From Tetrastigma voinierianum (lineage: Eukaryota; Streptophyta; Magnoliopsida; Vitales; Vitaceae): 64,000 nt of DNA. The notes under the pieces were generated by a model. The model had not been told where the DNA came from, did not search any database, and worked only from the letters and a program-made list of their open reading frames with translations. Location: contig JAEQBH010000883.1 in NCBI GenBank assembly GCA_016808115.1, positions 62,001 to 126,000 of the forward strand, written 5' to 3'. Each line of letters begins with the position of its first letter. The first letter of the stretch is position 1. Both the position numbers and the translations under genes were made by a program. Positions 33,985 to 46,680 of the stretch are shown in pieces.

Positions 33985-34132
33985 TGTTTGTGGTACAAAA
34001 AGAATAATTTAATTAAATAAAAGGAGTCAACGAGATTCAAACTAGGGTATTAAAAAAAGAAGGGCCTTAGCCAAAAGACCAAATTTCCATTTATAATCAT
34101 ACTGATTTCCAAATAGGAACATATCCCATTTA

Positions 34133-34165
<33 letters not shown>

Positions 34166-34842
34166 ACAAGAACCCAAGGAAAAAAAAAATAAAAAAAAAA
34201 ATTATATATTAAGAAATAACAAAGATACGCAAGTCCATCGAAGAGTATCGTCCTTTAAGGATATATATTATAAATATATTTTATAGATATCTTTAAAGTA
34301 CCACCAAAATATTAAAATCTTGGAAAAAAAATTGTTAGAACAAATCTTCATCTCTTCCACCCCCGTTTGAAAAACTTTGTGGGGGTGCTCTACAAGTTCA
34401 GCCAACTCTTACTTGAGTATAGACCAACATGTAGCCCCACATTTTTCAAGCATAATTTACTCAAATAACCACCGGAAATAATGTTAAAAAAAATATCCAC
34501 CGGAAGTGGAAGTGCCGCGAAAGAATGAGACAATCCGGCTGCATCCAGTTTGGTTACGGTTGAGACTGAAATTTTTTTTCTCGGATAATACGCATTATCC
34601 AAACACATTTATTTCTCCCTTTTTAAAAAAAATATTAAGAACAAATCCATCCAGAATCTCATGGAAACACGAGAATAGAACACGTGAACAATTAAAATCA
34701 TTTAATTTTATTTCGAATACTACACATAAATGTATTTTCGAAAACATATCCGTACACTGTCTTTTCGAACAAAAAACACAGCCAAAAATCGTAAGAAATA
34801 TAAACTTGATAGTTGCATGTTAAGAGGTGGGCCCTAGTTTGC
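33985..34842. other. AT-rich DNA with an (ATT)n run
   Basis: (ATT/TTA)n at about 34,136-34,163, A-rich homopolymers at 34,180-34,200, and no recognised exon. Frames here (34,390-34,608 minus, 34,506-34,823 plus) carry no motif. Confidence 0.5.
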
Positions 34843-35067
34843 TGATTGGATAATAATAAAATAATGAGTAATGATAATATTTGAATGAATTATACCAACA
34901 AAGATGCATGAGATAAATAACAAAAAAAGCGAAAAATAAAACCGATTAATTGGATAATAATAAAACAAAGTCATTATCTGCAATCCTCATTACTATGATA
35001 ATATTTGCATGAATAATACCAACAAAGATGCATGAGATAAATAACAAAAAAAGCGAAAAATAAAACT
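34843..35067. repeat. Tandem duplication of about 110 bases
   Basis: 'gattggataataataaaa' to 'aaaaagcgaaaaataaaac' occurs twice, at about 34,843-34,942 and 34,947-35,067. 'caacaaagatgcatgagata' is identical in both, and the second copy has a short extra segment. Confidence 0.85.
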
Positions 35068-35160
35068 TGCTTTGATACCGTTGTTGGATTCACATTAGAT
35101 TATGATGCATCATGTATGCTATTAAAAAAACAAGCATCATTTCAAAGATCATCCATGTAA
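35068..35160 (-). other. Worn primer site and LTR end of an outer Copia-like element
   Basis: On the minus strand 'caacggtatcaaagcaag' (35,068-35,085) resembles an iMet primer site preceded by an LTR-like end 'gtgaatccaaca'. The presumed LTR is interrupted at 35,161 by Copia-2. It could belong with the gag fragment at 33,121. Confidence 0.45.
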
Positions 35161-35420
35161 TGTTATGATCAATGACACAATAAAGAAATACAAAATAAAG
35201 AAAAGACAAAATTTACATTAAAACCCTTGCATGAAAAAACCATAGGTAGAGAAGAAAGTTCCACTATCAATTTGAGAGGAATTACAAAATACGAGTAATA
35301 GGAAAAAAAACCATAACATATCCCTTTTTTTTCTCAACTTTTTCTTTTCACAAAAGTCACACCGCACGGGCCTTTAGGTCGAACATAAGCCCAAAATCAA
35401 ATTTGGGTCACAAAACAACA
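35161..35420 (-). repeat. 3' LTR of Copia-2
   Basis: Minus-strand TGTTGTTTTGTGACCC to GATCATAACA, 260 bases. It lacks a segment of about 45 bases that is present in the 5' LTR at about 57,178-57,228. Confidence 0.88.
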
Positions 35421-35440
35421 ATCTCCACCTTGACACGAAT
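35421..35440 (-). other. Polypurine tract of Copia-2
   Basis: Minus-strand 'gtcaaggtggagatt' immediately before the LTR start TGTTGTTTTG; typical for Copia elements. Confidence 0.85.
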
Positions 35441-35839
35441 TCTCATCATAAGCAGAAAAACGTCAACAGACTTTATATCTCAAAACAATATCAAAATCAT
35501 ACTCTTCTTCCACAACAAAGCCCCATAAGGCAAAACTCAGCAACCAAGTCCCACCAAGTTTGAAACAATGCAGAGACTTGTCTATAGGAAGTGACTTAGT
35601 CATCATATCTCGTAGATTGTTCCCTTGGTTCTAACTTTACTCACAACAATGTCACCACGATCAATAATCTCAAGATAAATGACACTACATCAATATGTTT
35701 CGTCTTCTCATGAAACATCTGATCTTTGGTGAGAAATATAGCACTCTAGTTATCACAAAATAATGTACTGATCTGCAACTAATCACTTAGCTCCCTAAAC
35801 AATCCCTTTAACCAAAGGGCCTCTTTACAAGCTTTTGTA

Positions 35840-36260
35840 ACTTCCATGTACTCGCTTCATACGATACAAAGCCTATCGGCCACCAAAGAGTAAATTTTCC
35901 AATTAATAGCACAACCTCCAATGGTGAACACGTATCCTATAAGGGATCTCCTCTTATCGAGATATCCAGCATAATCATAATCAACATACCCTGCAAGTCC
36001 ATCTCTAATCCTACCAAACTGCAAACAAACACTACTGTATCCAAGCAAGTATCGCATGATCCACTAAACTGCTTTCCAATGTTCCTTACCATGTTTTTCC
36101 ATGTACATGCTGACTGCATAGGTCAAATATGGACACGAACACACCATGGCATACATCAAAGAACCCACAGCACTAGAATATGGTACTCTAGACATGTAGT
36201 CAACCTCCTCACCTGACTATGGACATGGGGCAGATGAAAGTTTGAAATGAGCCATGCGAG
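35840..36260 (-). pseudogene. Copia-2 RNase H
   Basis: MRYLLGYSSVCLQFGR, DGLAGYVDYDYAGYLDKRRS and IGYVFTIGGCAINWK are the Copia RNase H core; the usual DSD at the first acidic site reads DYD. An upstream frame (near 36,200-36,110) carries 'VGSLMYAMVC'-like and YLT-like pieces. Stops and shifts interrupt it. Confidence 0.9.
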
Positions 36261-36407
36261 TGCAGTAATGCCTTTCCATTCCCGCATGTTGAACCCGTCA
36301 AGACCTTCCAATAATATATCCTAACTCAAGGATAATATTTCTACCTATCCCCGTAATCTCCATCCCATCTTCACGCTCCTGCATCTCATCTCAAACTCCG
36401 CATTAAG

Positions 36408-36788
36408 TCAAGGCTGATAGTTCTTATCCTTCTTCACTCTCGTTGCTATTAGCATGTCATCAACATATAAGAGCAACACGAATGACTCATCATTGCATTG
36501 TTTGAAGTAGACACAACTATCAAAGCTACTCCTCTTAAAATCATGAGAGATCATGAATGAGTCAGATATCTTATACCATTGTCTAGGAGACTGTTTTAGA
36601 CCATAAAGAGAGCTCTTAAGTAGGAAAACATAATCCTCCTTACCTGAAGCTGTAAGGACACCCTGCTCATCTGAATTAGGAACCAAACCAGTCTCAAACT
36701 CCACCTGTTTATCAACTCTTTGCACGATCTCAACACTAGACTTTTTAGGAGGCAAGACCTGAATCATGGAAGTCTCATAAAAAATCAC
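36408..36788 (-). pseudogene. Copia-2 reverse transcriptase
   Basis: Contains SLYGLKQSPRQWYK, DSCVYFKQCNDESF and VLLLYVDDMLIATR. The YVDD catalytic motif is intact. The N-terminal third of RT is missing or unreadable between this frame and the integrase, where 36,790-36,965 shows only fragments. Confidence 0.93.
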
Positions 36789-36939
36789 ATCTCCGTTTAA
36801 TTACCAATTTCGTTTCAGACACCACACTTATAAATTTTTCACACTAGATTTATAACCAAGAATATACACTTCATCGATCTAGGTTCGAACTTCCCATTAT
36901 CAACATTTACATGTAGTGGCATCCAAAATTTTCAAATTT

Positions 36940-37943
36940 GAATAAGGAGGACTACTGCACTCATACCTTTAAGGAGTATTCTTCTCTATAACAACTAAGG
37001 GAGAACGGTTGATCAAATAACATGCAGTGGACGCAGCTTCTACCCAAAAAGACTTCAACGACCGAGCATTAGAGAGCATGCATCTAACCTTCTCCATCAA
37101 AGTCTTATTCATATGCTTCGCTACACCATTCTGTTGTGGAGTATGACGAACTGTAAGATGTCTAACAATTCCTTTTCTTGCACAGAGTGTTAAACTCATT
37201 ATAATAAAACTATAACCCATTATCGCATAAGACATTCCCACCCGGCTTTCTCCCCGTTGTTTCTCAATCATTGTCTTCCAACCTTGGAATGTTGAAAACA
37301 CATCACCTTTGCTTCTAGAAGAATACCCATACCTTTACATGAGAAATCATCAATGGTCGTCAACACATAAGAGCACCTCCAATATAAGATACTTTTGCAG
37401 GTCCCCAAAGGTCTGAATGTAGATAGTCAAGCAGCCCCTTTGACTTATGAATGCCTGAAAAGAATCTAACTCGCTTTTGTTTCCCAAAAACACAGTGCTC
37501 ACAAAACTGTAACTTAATTGTTTTCTGCCCATCTAGAAGTCCTCTTCTTCTCAACTCTGCCATACCATTTTCGCTCATGTGCCCAAGACGCATGTGCTAG
37601 AGTCGTAATATCATCCTCTAATAATGAATGAGATGCACAACAACATCTCCTATAACAATAGAACCTTGCATAACATATAACATGGCGGTCTTTACGACCT
37701 TCATCACAACTAAGGCCTTTACTAATCTTCGTGACTTCACCTTCACTGTATTTGCACTCCTTTAAGTGCCAAGAAGACTCAAGATATCAAACTCCTCTTC
37801 AAATCAGGAAAATGTTTGACGTCACCAAGAGTACAAACTACTCTATCAAACATCCTAATGCGAACTGTCCTAATACCTACTACCTTACAAGATGCATTGT
37901 TACCCATCAAACTGGCCAGACCTTACGCACGTGCTCTGCTTTT
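36940..37943 (-). pseudogene. Copia-2 integrase, GAG-pre-integrase and protease end
   Basis: From high to low coordinate: MGNNASCKVVGIRTVRIRMF near 37,900, RLGHMSENGMAELRRRGLLD with FCEHCVFGKQKRV (HHCC-type zinc finger, 37,593-37,450), HSDLWGPAK, and then HTPQQNGVAKHMNKTLMEKV with CYLINRSPL (37,160-37,000). Multiple frameshifts. Confidence 0.92.
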
Positions 37944-38888
37944 TAGAGTAGTAAAGACCTTCCCTCGATCATAGCCAGGAAGTGATTCACCCGCAGCTGA
38001 TACCTATTAACCTAATTTTCTAGCATGACCATCTCAAGCATAGATTCAAGGCGATATAAATTTGTTCTAAAAGCCGAAAGTGAAAATTTGAAAATAAATC
38101 ATAACCTTGTAAAACTACCACTATTATGGTGTTTAAAATGTCATGTTCATATATGCTTCAGTCTCTAACTACTTGTATTCATACAAGTTTCACTATAACA
38201 AAATATTACATTTACACTTCTATTACAAAAAAAATCAAGGATCTACGTAGGACTCCTAATATTGTGTTAGCCTTGACGTGTACGGGATGCCCCTGGCGAC
38301 CTCTTCAGAACTTACATAGATGAAACACCCGTGTTAAGCTTCTAGCTTAACAGAAAAAAAGAATAACATATATGACCAGTTACAGTGATCCTCAATTACT
38401 ATAATACCCCAAATTATACCATAACAGATTTATAACATGCTTAGGGTATTATAAAAGTAAATGTATATTTTTTTTTGGAATAAAATAATGCTAAAAATAA
38501 AATAAGCAAAACCCGGAATTAATCTAAGGGTCAAAGGTAAATTAGTAATTTACCAATCCAGGACTTAAAGGTCATAAGATGAAAAGATTATATGCTAAGT
38601 AGGAATATGGAATAAGTTGATTGCAAATAATAGAAAGAGAAAGGACCAATTAGCAAAAAATGGAAAATTGGACTCAAAAATGGATAAGACCGAACATGGT
38701 CTTAAACATATCCCATTTTAGCTTAGAATTAGGGCATTTACGTAGAGAGAAGAGAAGATGAGAAGAAGAGAAAGAGAGAAGAGAAGAAGAGAAGAAGAAG
38801 AAGGAAGAAGGAGAGAAGAAGAAGCTTTTAAGGTATGGATACTGGTTTAGGAATTGTATGGAATATGTGTATGGATTTGTATGGAATT

Positions 38889-41353
38889 TGTAATGCCCCA
38901 AAAATACCCTAGAATTTTTATAATAATTTTATTATATATTCCTGTAAGACTTGAAATAACTGGTTTTTCCTGAAAATCGATAAATTGACAAATTGTGAAA
39001 TGTAAATTTATGAACCCGGAATTGTGGCATCAGAACAAGGATAAAATTGAAATTGCCAAGGGGATATAAAAATCAAAATGGGAGTAGAGATGGGCCATAA
39101 TAGAAATAAAAACAAAGCTGATGGTAAAATTAAAAGGGTGAAGGACTTAATTGCAATATGGAGAATTATGGGAGTATAAAAGGGAGTGTGGAGACAAACA
39201 AAATTCATTTGTCTCATTTTTGGTTAGGGAAAAAACGTATGAGAGGAGAAGGAGGGAGAAAACAAGAGGAAGAAGAAGGAGAAGGAGAGGAAGTCCAAAA
39301 CCAAGGTATGTTTTCATCTTAGGATCAAGTGTGTTTAGATTTGCTAAGGCTTTGGTTTGGAGAATTGTTCCTCCTTTGTCTAGGGTTTTGTGGAAGAGAT
39401 CACCCAAACCCTTGAATTGTTGAGGTTATGTGGGTAAAACCCCAAATGGTAGAAAATAAACATGGAATCATCAAAATTATATGATGTTTAGAAGAATTAA
39501 TGGACCTGGGGGTGAATTCATATTTTACCTGTGGTTTTGTAATGAGGGCTCCAAACCACCAATACAAGTATTTTCGTTGTTTTCGATGATTTCCATGATG
39601 ATTTTATGAATTAAGGAATGGGGAAGAGTATAAGGAGAATTGCATCAAAAGTGGCAAAAGATGCAAATCTGGACAATTTTCCTAACATGTACCTGGCAGA
39701 TATAAATGTGGGTGTACCCGGTACACCCTAACTGTGAGGCCAACATGTATCGGTATTATAGTCCAACTCCACTGTACAGCAATTGTCGTAACATGTACCG
39801 GTACAGTCTAGGTGCACCGCACAAAGTGAGCCCAAAATGACAGATTGTGTAGTTTTAATGTGATGAAGCCTCTTAAATTCATACACCGTTAGTATAGGAA
39901 CCTTAAGAAATGAATAATTAGGGTTCGACAAGAATGTGACTAAGTAAAAACGTGATCGCACTGGGCCATCAAAGAAAGCATTAGTATGATTAATTGTTTA
40001 ACCACTAAGAGTGAATAAATTAGTCAATTGTAAAGTGTGAAGACGACATAACCTCGACTCTAGGAGTGATGTCAGGAAGGAAAAAAGAATCGAGCACTGG
40101 TTTGTTCTAATTGTTCTTATTCCACTTTGTTTATACTTGTTCCGTTTCCTATTTGTTCTCTTCGCTCTCTATTCGCGGAAATATACATATATATATTGAT
40201 TTGAATCATTGTTATTCAAATGTTTGTCAAAATATGCATGTGTGAGTATTCGAAAGAACAAGCTTAATTTATCGGGTGACAAAAGTAAATTGATTTGAAA
40301 CACATTATTGAATGACAAACATGACGGATTCACCAACCTAATTGGCTACGAGGTAACCGATATTTCCGTCTAACGAATCACATTGCTATTGAATGACAAA
40401 ACAGACAGATTCACCAACCGACCAGCCGTGGGATGCCGACTTCTATAGTCATATGTGAGACTCGCATTGTTTAATGCAAAATCATTATCATACCGACATA
40501 AATGCAGACAGATTCACCAACCGACCGGCCGTGGAATGTCTAATTTATAGTCATATAAAATGCACATTGACATAAACCACATTACTATCGAACGACAAAC
40601 ACTTACGCGATTCACCAACCGAATCGCCGGGATGTCGAATTCTATAGCCATATGTGAGACAAAACCTAAAAGCTAATTAACGGTATTGAAAAGTGTATTT
40701 GTATAAGTATTTCCTTTACATTATACGTATATCAGAGCAAAGGCATTATTTTGATAACGCATGATTTATATGAACGAAAAATGGAATACGTAATCAGATA
40801 GAACCATTAAGCATTAAAATGCTTAGCGATGTTTTTATCAATGCGCAGGTACCGAGTGATAGACATTGAAGCAAGACCTAAGATCGAGAAGCTCAGAGTC
40901 ATAAAGAAGGAATTGCGGAGTATGCTCCGTCATATGCATTACTCCATTTCTTTTGAACATTGACATTTTGTAAAACAGTTTGAACTCTGAATCATTATTT
41001 TTGTAAAGGCATTTTGTTAAATGTAAACGTTATGAATCTTTGTTACTGTAATCAGTTTTATGGCTGCCTAAAATGACTGCTTCCCGCTAAATTAAAAAGG
41101 TCTGAAATAGAATAACATAAACAAAATGTTTTGAAGAAATAATTGAAAATGTCGGAGTAAACCGGGCTTCGCTTGATCCGCCAACGGCCTGTAGTTAGGA
41201 TTCGGTCGCGGCTAATTTTTGAAAATTAAAATTTAATAAAACGATAACAAAAAGGATTTGATTAATGGCTTTAAACGAGCGTCCCCGAGGCTTCGGGCTG
41301 ATCCGCCACCCGGCGTCGTGGCTCAAGTCAGGTCGCACAGACCACGGGGTTAG
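38889..41353 (+). mobile_element. LTR related to element B, nested solo copy
   Basis: Starts TGTAATGCCCCAAAAATACC and follows the element B LTR in order: GA-rich tract at 39,235-39,300, 'catgtaccggtac' words at 39,690-39,810, the tandem array at 40,300-40,665, and 'gcattttgttaaatgtaaac' near 41,010. GAATT lies before it (38,884-38,888) and at 41,354-41,358, a possible target duplication, but the right end lacks the usual CA, so this boundary is tentative. Confidence 0.6.
40300..40665 (+). repeat. Tandem array homologous to 21,835-22,380
   Basis: Three to four units with 'gaatgacaaa', 'gattcaccaaccga', 'gtcgaattctatagccatat' and 'gtgagac' words. Confidence 0.85.
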
Positions 41354-41439
41354 GAATTTCCAACTTTCTTTACATGTTAGAATTTAACTTACAAATGTGT
41401 TTGGTTTGGTTGTGGTCCTCACGGAGGAAAAATTTGTAG

Positions 41440-42000
41440 TAGAGGAAAATGTCGGGTTTAGGGGAGATGCTGTCCGTTTTTTTTAAACCTATGTTTTGTT
41501 TTCGGGCTATAACTGGTCATCATCATCCAAATCGGAGCGATTCAAATTATTGCAAACTAAAATTTAGGAAAAACAAATACTTGAAATAGGTGTATGCAAT
41601 TGGGACCCTTAATGCACCTAGAAACTGCCAAAGGAAGCTAGGTTGCATGACACAATTGATTATGTTTTGAAATTAGAGTAGTCCTGTTTGTTTTAGCCAT
41701 AACTTGGCCATCACTCATCTAAATCGAGTGATTCAAAATTTTGGGTAAACTATACTTCTAGGGGAACAAATCTCATTGAAATATGTGTATGCAAATTTGG
41801 ACCCCAGTGCACTTAGAAATTCGTCAAAGGGGAGCTAGGTTGCATGACACAACTGGTTCTGTTTTGACATTAGAGTAGTCCTGGTTGTTTGGGCTTACTG
41901 TTGAGTCATGATCACTAAACATAGATTAAAATTAAAATTAGACTTGTGAGAATGTTATCCTTGAAATAGTGTCTCACTTGAACCCCATTGTATCAAGAAA
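41440..42000 (+). repeat. Tandem units of about 170-180 bases in the plus-strand solo LTR
   Basis: Three units share 'gagtagtcctg.ttgtttt', 'gccataacttgg', 'atcactcatctaaatcgagt' and 'aggaagctaggttgcatgac'. Related units occur in reverse at 54,960-55,400 in the minus-strand solo LTR and once near 20,930-21,180 in the element B LTR. Confidence 0.8.
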
Positions 42001-43764
42001 ATTTGTCTAAAAGGAAGCTCGCTTTGTAAGAAATAGTTGATAGTATACTTAAATACATGAAAATGAAAAAAAATAAGAGTAAATGATCGGAATATCGTGA
42101 TATGATTACCTGACAACAATAGTTATTCTGGGGGATAAGGAAATATATAATCAAAATAAAAATAAAAATGATCATTCGCTGTAACATGGTGTAGGGATAG
42201 ACGGGCATGCTCTATTAGTGATAAAAGTCTCAGAGCATATTGATCGGGCTGGCCTTGTTTTGAGACACATGTAGCCTTCGAGCCCTTATAGAGGCCATTG
42301 GTTCTACAATGATAACAACACCTGCCCTTTATAGAGGTCATTGTCTCTATACGATAACAACGCCTGGGGTCTCTTATAGTTTCCCGTATCCACTTCTTAA
42401 GGCATATGCATGAAACATAAAAACAAATAACAAGTGAATATGCAAATGGCATGTGAATATTATAAAATGATATAGATACGCATAAGTATAAGACTGTTAT
42501 GTGATGATAAGTATACTGTGATAAGAAAAAGAAGCAAAGTATAAAATGATACGAAATGTATATCAACAATGATAAGAAATGAAACATGATATGATAAATA
42601 AGTATGAGATATGTATAAGCATGTGTAAATGATATGTATGAAATATGTATATGCATGTGTCTTACGTGTTATGATCCTTATTAGAGGTCGTCCAAAAGTA
42701 TTATTCCCACAAGATATAAGCTTAGCACGGGTGTTTCATGTGAGACCCCGGGTAAAGTAAAATGATAGACACGTTGGTAAACCGGGAATTTCTCCGATCT
42801 CGATGACGATGCGATATTACCGCCAGTTCGTCTTCACAAATCTAGGTACATAGTCGAATTTCAATAAATTTGTACTGAATTGCACGATTTCGAGATAAAC
42901 GGACGAATGAGAGGGGTGACATGTGGCATGGAAGACATGCTGGCTGGAACCTAAGGAGAGGACACGTGCACTGGTGGAAGCCAAGGTCACACTTCTATCT
43001 CGTATGAGAGGATAGTGGTGAAAGTGGGCATGAATGACATGTGGGATACTATGTGTCATGAGGAGAGAAGGAAGAGGTATTTTACACCTAGATAAGTATT
43101 CTCCACCTAAAGCAAATGAAACGGAAAGAGGAGAGAAAAAGTGGAAAAGAAAAGCAGGAGAAGAAAGAAAAAAAAAAAGAAAAAGAAAGAAAGAAGAAAG
43201 ATTAACGGAAAGGAAAGAGAACCGTAGGCTCTTCCATTAACAAATGAGGAGTTGCAAAGAAGGAACTGATCTCGCCCTTCGAGAGGTAGGGTTCTTCCTA
43301 CTCTGGTTAGTCTTTGTTTAAGAGTCATGAAATGGTCATGAGAGCAGTCTTGAGTAAATGGGCTGGTTTAAAGAATACCCCGATAGAAATTGTCGTTGGT
43401 CGGGACCCGCCGGGTCTGCGGTAGTATCTTAATCGCAGCTAACCGATTGGTTGTATCAGGAATGGGGGATTTGAGCAGTCGATCTTGGCTGTACCGTGCA
43501 TGCCGCTTTTTATGAGTTCGAGATTTAAATTCAGTTTTTTGTGTGTTATTGATCGTTTGAATAACATGCAGGAGAAAATAATGTTAATATATGCATGCTT
43601 GTTATATATTAACATGATGCTTGATGTGAAGCATGTATTATGAGTGTTGCATGTAGTTTCCATTATGCATGTAACATGGGATATTATGCAGTGACATTGT
43701 CATTGCATGTGCATGGGGTCATCATGTGGATCGGGTGTGAGTGCATGAATAAAATGGGTATTCA

Positions 43765-43990
43765 GAGGGTTGTCCAAAGAATGTTGATTCGAGGGTTGTC
43801 TAATAAATTATATTGAGGTTTGTCCAATGAACTCTATCTATAGTTGTCCAATAAGGGGTTCCCGAGATGGTCCAATGGTTTGGTACTGTGAGGTCAGTCT
43901 AAAGGGTTTACTATTCGGAGGATTGTCCAAGTGTGTAAAAAAAAAAAAAAATGTATATATATATATATATTCAAGGGTTGTCTGATATCA
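43765..43990 (+). repeat. 'gagggttgtccaat' minisatellite in LTR D (5' copy)
   Basis: Degenerate 25-30-base units; the 3' copy at 51,660-51,870 has cleaner, nearly identical consecutive units ('tgtccaatgaactctatcgg'). Confidence 0.88.
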
Positions 43991-44659
43991 GAGGTTGTTC
44001 AGTGGGTTTCAAAAACAAAAGCTTTTTAAATCCGCTTCATACACGGAAATTGTACGATGAGAAAGTCAACGAGATCAAGATGACATAAACATTCATAGAG
44101 ATATGCATATTTTAGTATGAATGCGCAGAATGATTTTATGGATTATGCCATTGCATGCACTTAGGTGGGAGAGTTCTTGTAGGAGACTTTCATTGGCATA
44201 ACTCACCCCGTCATGGGAAAACTATTTTCAAGTATCGGCACTAAGAGAAGGCACTTCATGAGGTCTTAGTCGAGAGGAAGATCTAAGAGGCTTATCGTGT
44301 TCTTTGTAAAATTTCGGTAGAAAACCCAATTTTTGTTTTAAACTGAACTGCTGCTGTACTTTGTACTTGTGATGTAAATAAATTGTAATTAAACTCAGAT
44401 TATATGTTTAATACAATTTGGTAAGGGCTGTGTCTTACCTTGAGGGGACGTTGGTTGTGTCTGAACCATAGGAAGTCGCTCTATTTCGATCCTATGTATT
44501 AGCCAAAATTTAAGATTGATTTTTGTTAGGAATTAAAGGGAATTTGGCCCTATTTTCTTCTGGTATATTGTGAGTCCACATAAGCTTGATGTAGGCTTCG
44601 AATCACCCAAATCGAACCCCACACCCCAAGTTATGGCCTTTACTTCTGGAAGGGTCTCG

Positions 44660-45170
44660 AGAGATGAGCGCCGCAGCTCTTCGGGCCGAATTGACCTTCG
44701 CGCAGCCAGCCTTCTTTGACGACCTGACCTCTTGCGCAGAGCTGAACTGACCTCTTTGGTCATAGCTGAGCTCTCCTGGATGAGCTGACCTCTTGTGCAG
44801 AGCTGAGCTAACCTTTGGTCGAGATGAGCTCCCTTCTGATGAGCCGACTTCGCGCAGCCAGCCGACCTTCTTCGTCGAGCCGGCCTCCCGATGAGCTAAC
44901 CTCTTGCGCAGAGTTGAGCTGACCTCTTCATCGATGAGCCTCGATGAGCCGGTTCTGCGAGCCGAGCCGACCTCTTGGTCGAGCCGAAGCTCTCCCTCGA
45001 TGAGCCGACCAAAGAGTCGAATGATTCTTCGCAGAGCCGAGCTCTCCTGGATGAGTCGACTCGCCAGATGAGCTGTCCCTTTGCCAGAGCTGAGCCTTCC
45101 GCCGCCGACTTTTCGCCACAGAGCCGAGCTCTTCCGGTCGAGCCTAACAGTGGATGAGCGCCAGAGGTCG
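44660..45170 (+). repeat. 'gagctgacctcttgcgcaga' minisatellite in LTR D (5' copy)
   Basis: Many degenerate units built from GAGC(T/C)GA, CCTCTT and GCGCAGAGC words. The 3' LTR holds the counterpart at 52,680-53,180. Because the array is GC-rich and stop-poor it produces the longest frame of the window (52,592-53,317 minus), which is not a gene. Confidence 0.88.
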
Positions 45171-45907
45171 AGTCACCCCTTTGTCAATGCGTCTACCGGC
45201 GTCAACAGGAACGAAACGGCACAATAACTTCTACCGACCATAACTTTCTCGCTCGTTCGTTTCACGCGTCAGACTTTATGAAATCCCTTGAGTCTAAAAT
45301 CCATCCATATATGGATCAAAATAATATGAGCTCATATTGTGTTCGAAAGAGACGAAGACGTAGGTACCGCTTCTGCCTGCATGTCATTGTCGCTCATGAA
45401 GCGCTAACTTCCTGGATGACCTACAACTTCCTCGTCCGGTTCAAGCTTCAGGTGTTCTTAGACTCTATGGAAAGATCCTTGAGTCTAGAATCTGACCACA
45501 TTCTGCGGATGGCATTTCAGCTCAACACAGCCGAGCCGACTTTATGGCTGAGCTGATAATGAGCCGACTCCTCATCTAGGGAATGAGCTCTAAGAATGCC
45601 AACTTCGATGACCATAACTTCCTCGTCCAAGTCCGCTTTAAGGCTTCGACTCTATGGAAACGACCAGCCCAGAATCTAACCATATGCCTGTGGATGGAAT
45701 TTGGTGTCCACATAGTTTCTGAAAAGTTGATTATTGTACTAAGTGCACAAACTACTAGAGTCTTGAATGAGAGGTACTGTTATGTGTCACTGCTTGATAA
45801 TTGAGTGACACGTGAATATGCGTGAATGAGGCTATTATATAGCTTGTTGAAGGTTACCTGTGAAAAAAAAAAAAAAAAGAGACCCCCGGCATTTGTTGTG
45901 CCTAAGT

Positions 45908-45924
45908 AGCTTGGTATCGTGAGC
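45908..45924 (+). other. Primer-binding site of Gypsy D
   Basis: 'gcttggtatcgtgagcc' about 17 bases after the LTR end closely resembles the iMet primer site TGGTATCAGAGCC. Confidence 0.8.
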
Positions 45925-46349
45925 CTAGGGTTTATAAATACCTAAGAGCCAACGCCGATACTACCAAGAATGCTTAAGTATCAGAAAATTTAGTACATGA
46001 TTACTCCTCATTAAATGTTATGGGTTTAGATCATGCATCCACCGTGCATTCCCGATGAATTGTTGCATGATATTATGCTATATATTATGGAATTATATGC
46101 TCGTGAATAGTATATAGGAAGTATCGAACACTCGGGTGAGAAGTTAACCTTGTGGGTTCTAAAATAAATAAATAAATTGCTATTTGATATATGTAGATGG
46201 TAAGTCATAGTGATTTTGTGGGTCACCCACGAGGCACACCGCCTATTTTTTATCAGCAGGCCTTTATAGAGGCCATGGTGCCGCAGCTCACGCCATTGCA
46301 CAGCCGTGCGCGGACACGGAGGACAAGAATAACCTGTGAGGTTTAGCGG

Positions 46350-46680
46350 TACATCCTCCTCCAAAGATTTAGAGATGGGACCACATGACCATTGGTTCCG
46401 GCTGTAAAGTTGAGAGAGTTTTGAGGCTGGTGAAGATTACCTCCGACGTTACAAAGATCAGGCTAGCTACATTTCAGCTAGAGGGTGAGTCCTGTGTATG
46501 GCGGATTCAAGTTAAAGCCTCAAGAAATTTGAGGCAATGACATGGGAGGAGTTTAGAGAGCTCTTCATGGGCAAGTTTTTCCCTGCAGATCTTCAGATAT
46601 TAAAAGCCTGGAAGTTCCTCGAAGCCGAGACAAGGGACGAAGGATAAGATTTCAAGTACGGGCTGTTTACAAAGTTAGCA
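46350..46680 (+). pseudogene. Gypsy D gag (Retrotrans_gag type) remnant
   Basis: Encodes ITSDVTKIRLATFQLEGES then VWRIQVKASRNL, and in another frame MTWEEFRELFMGKFFPA, the capsid core of Gypsy gag. One or more base losses separate the parts. The downstream zinc-finger region (46,700-47,250) is unreadable. Confidence 0.85.

Larger units (their letters stand above)
42739..45891 (+). repeat. 5' LTR of Gypsy D
   Basis: About 3.15 kb, co-linear with 50,646-53,890. Contains a GA-rich tract at 43,110-43,210, the 'gttgtccaat' array at 43,765-43,990 and the 'gagctgacctct' array at 44,660-45,170. Confidence 0.9.

Noticed and set aside
42123..42656. 177-codon minus-strand ORF
   Set aside because: Low-complexity Tyr/Ile/His/Phe-rich frame antisense to an AT-rich part of a solo LTR; no motif.
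46026..46364. 112-codon minus-strand ORF
   Set aside because: Antisense to the gag leader of Gypsy D, no domain.
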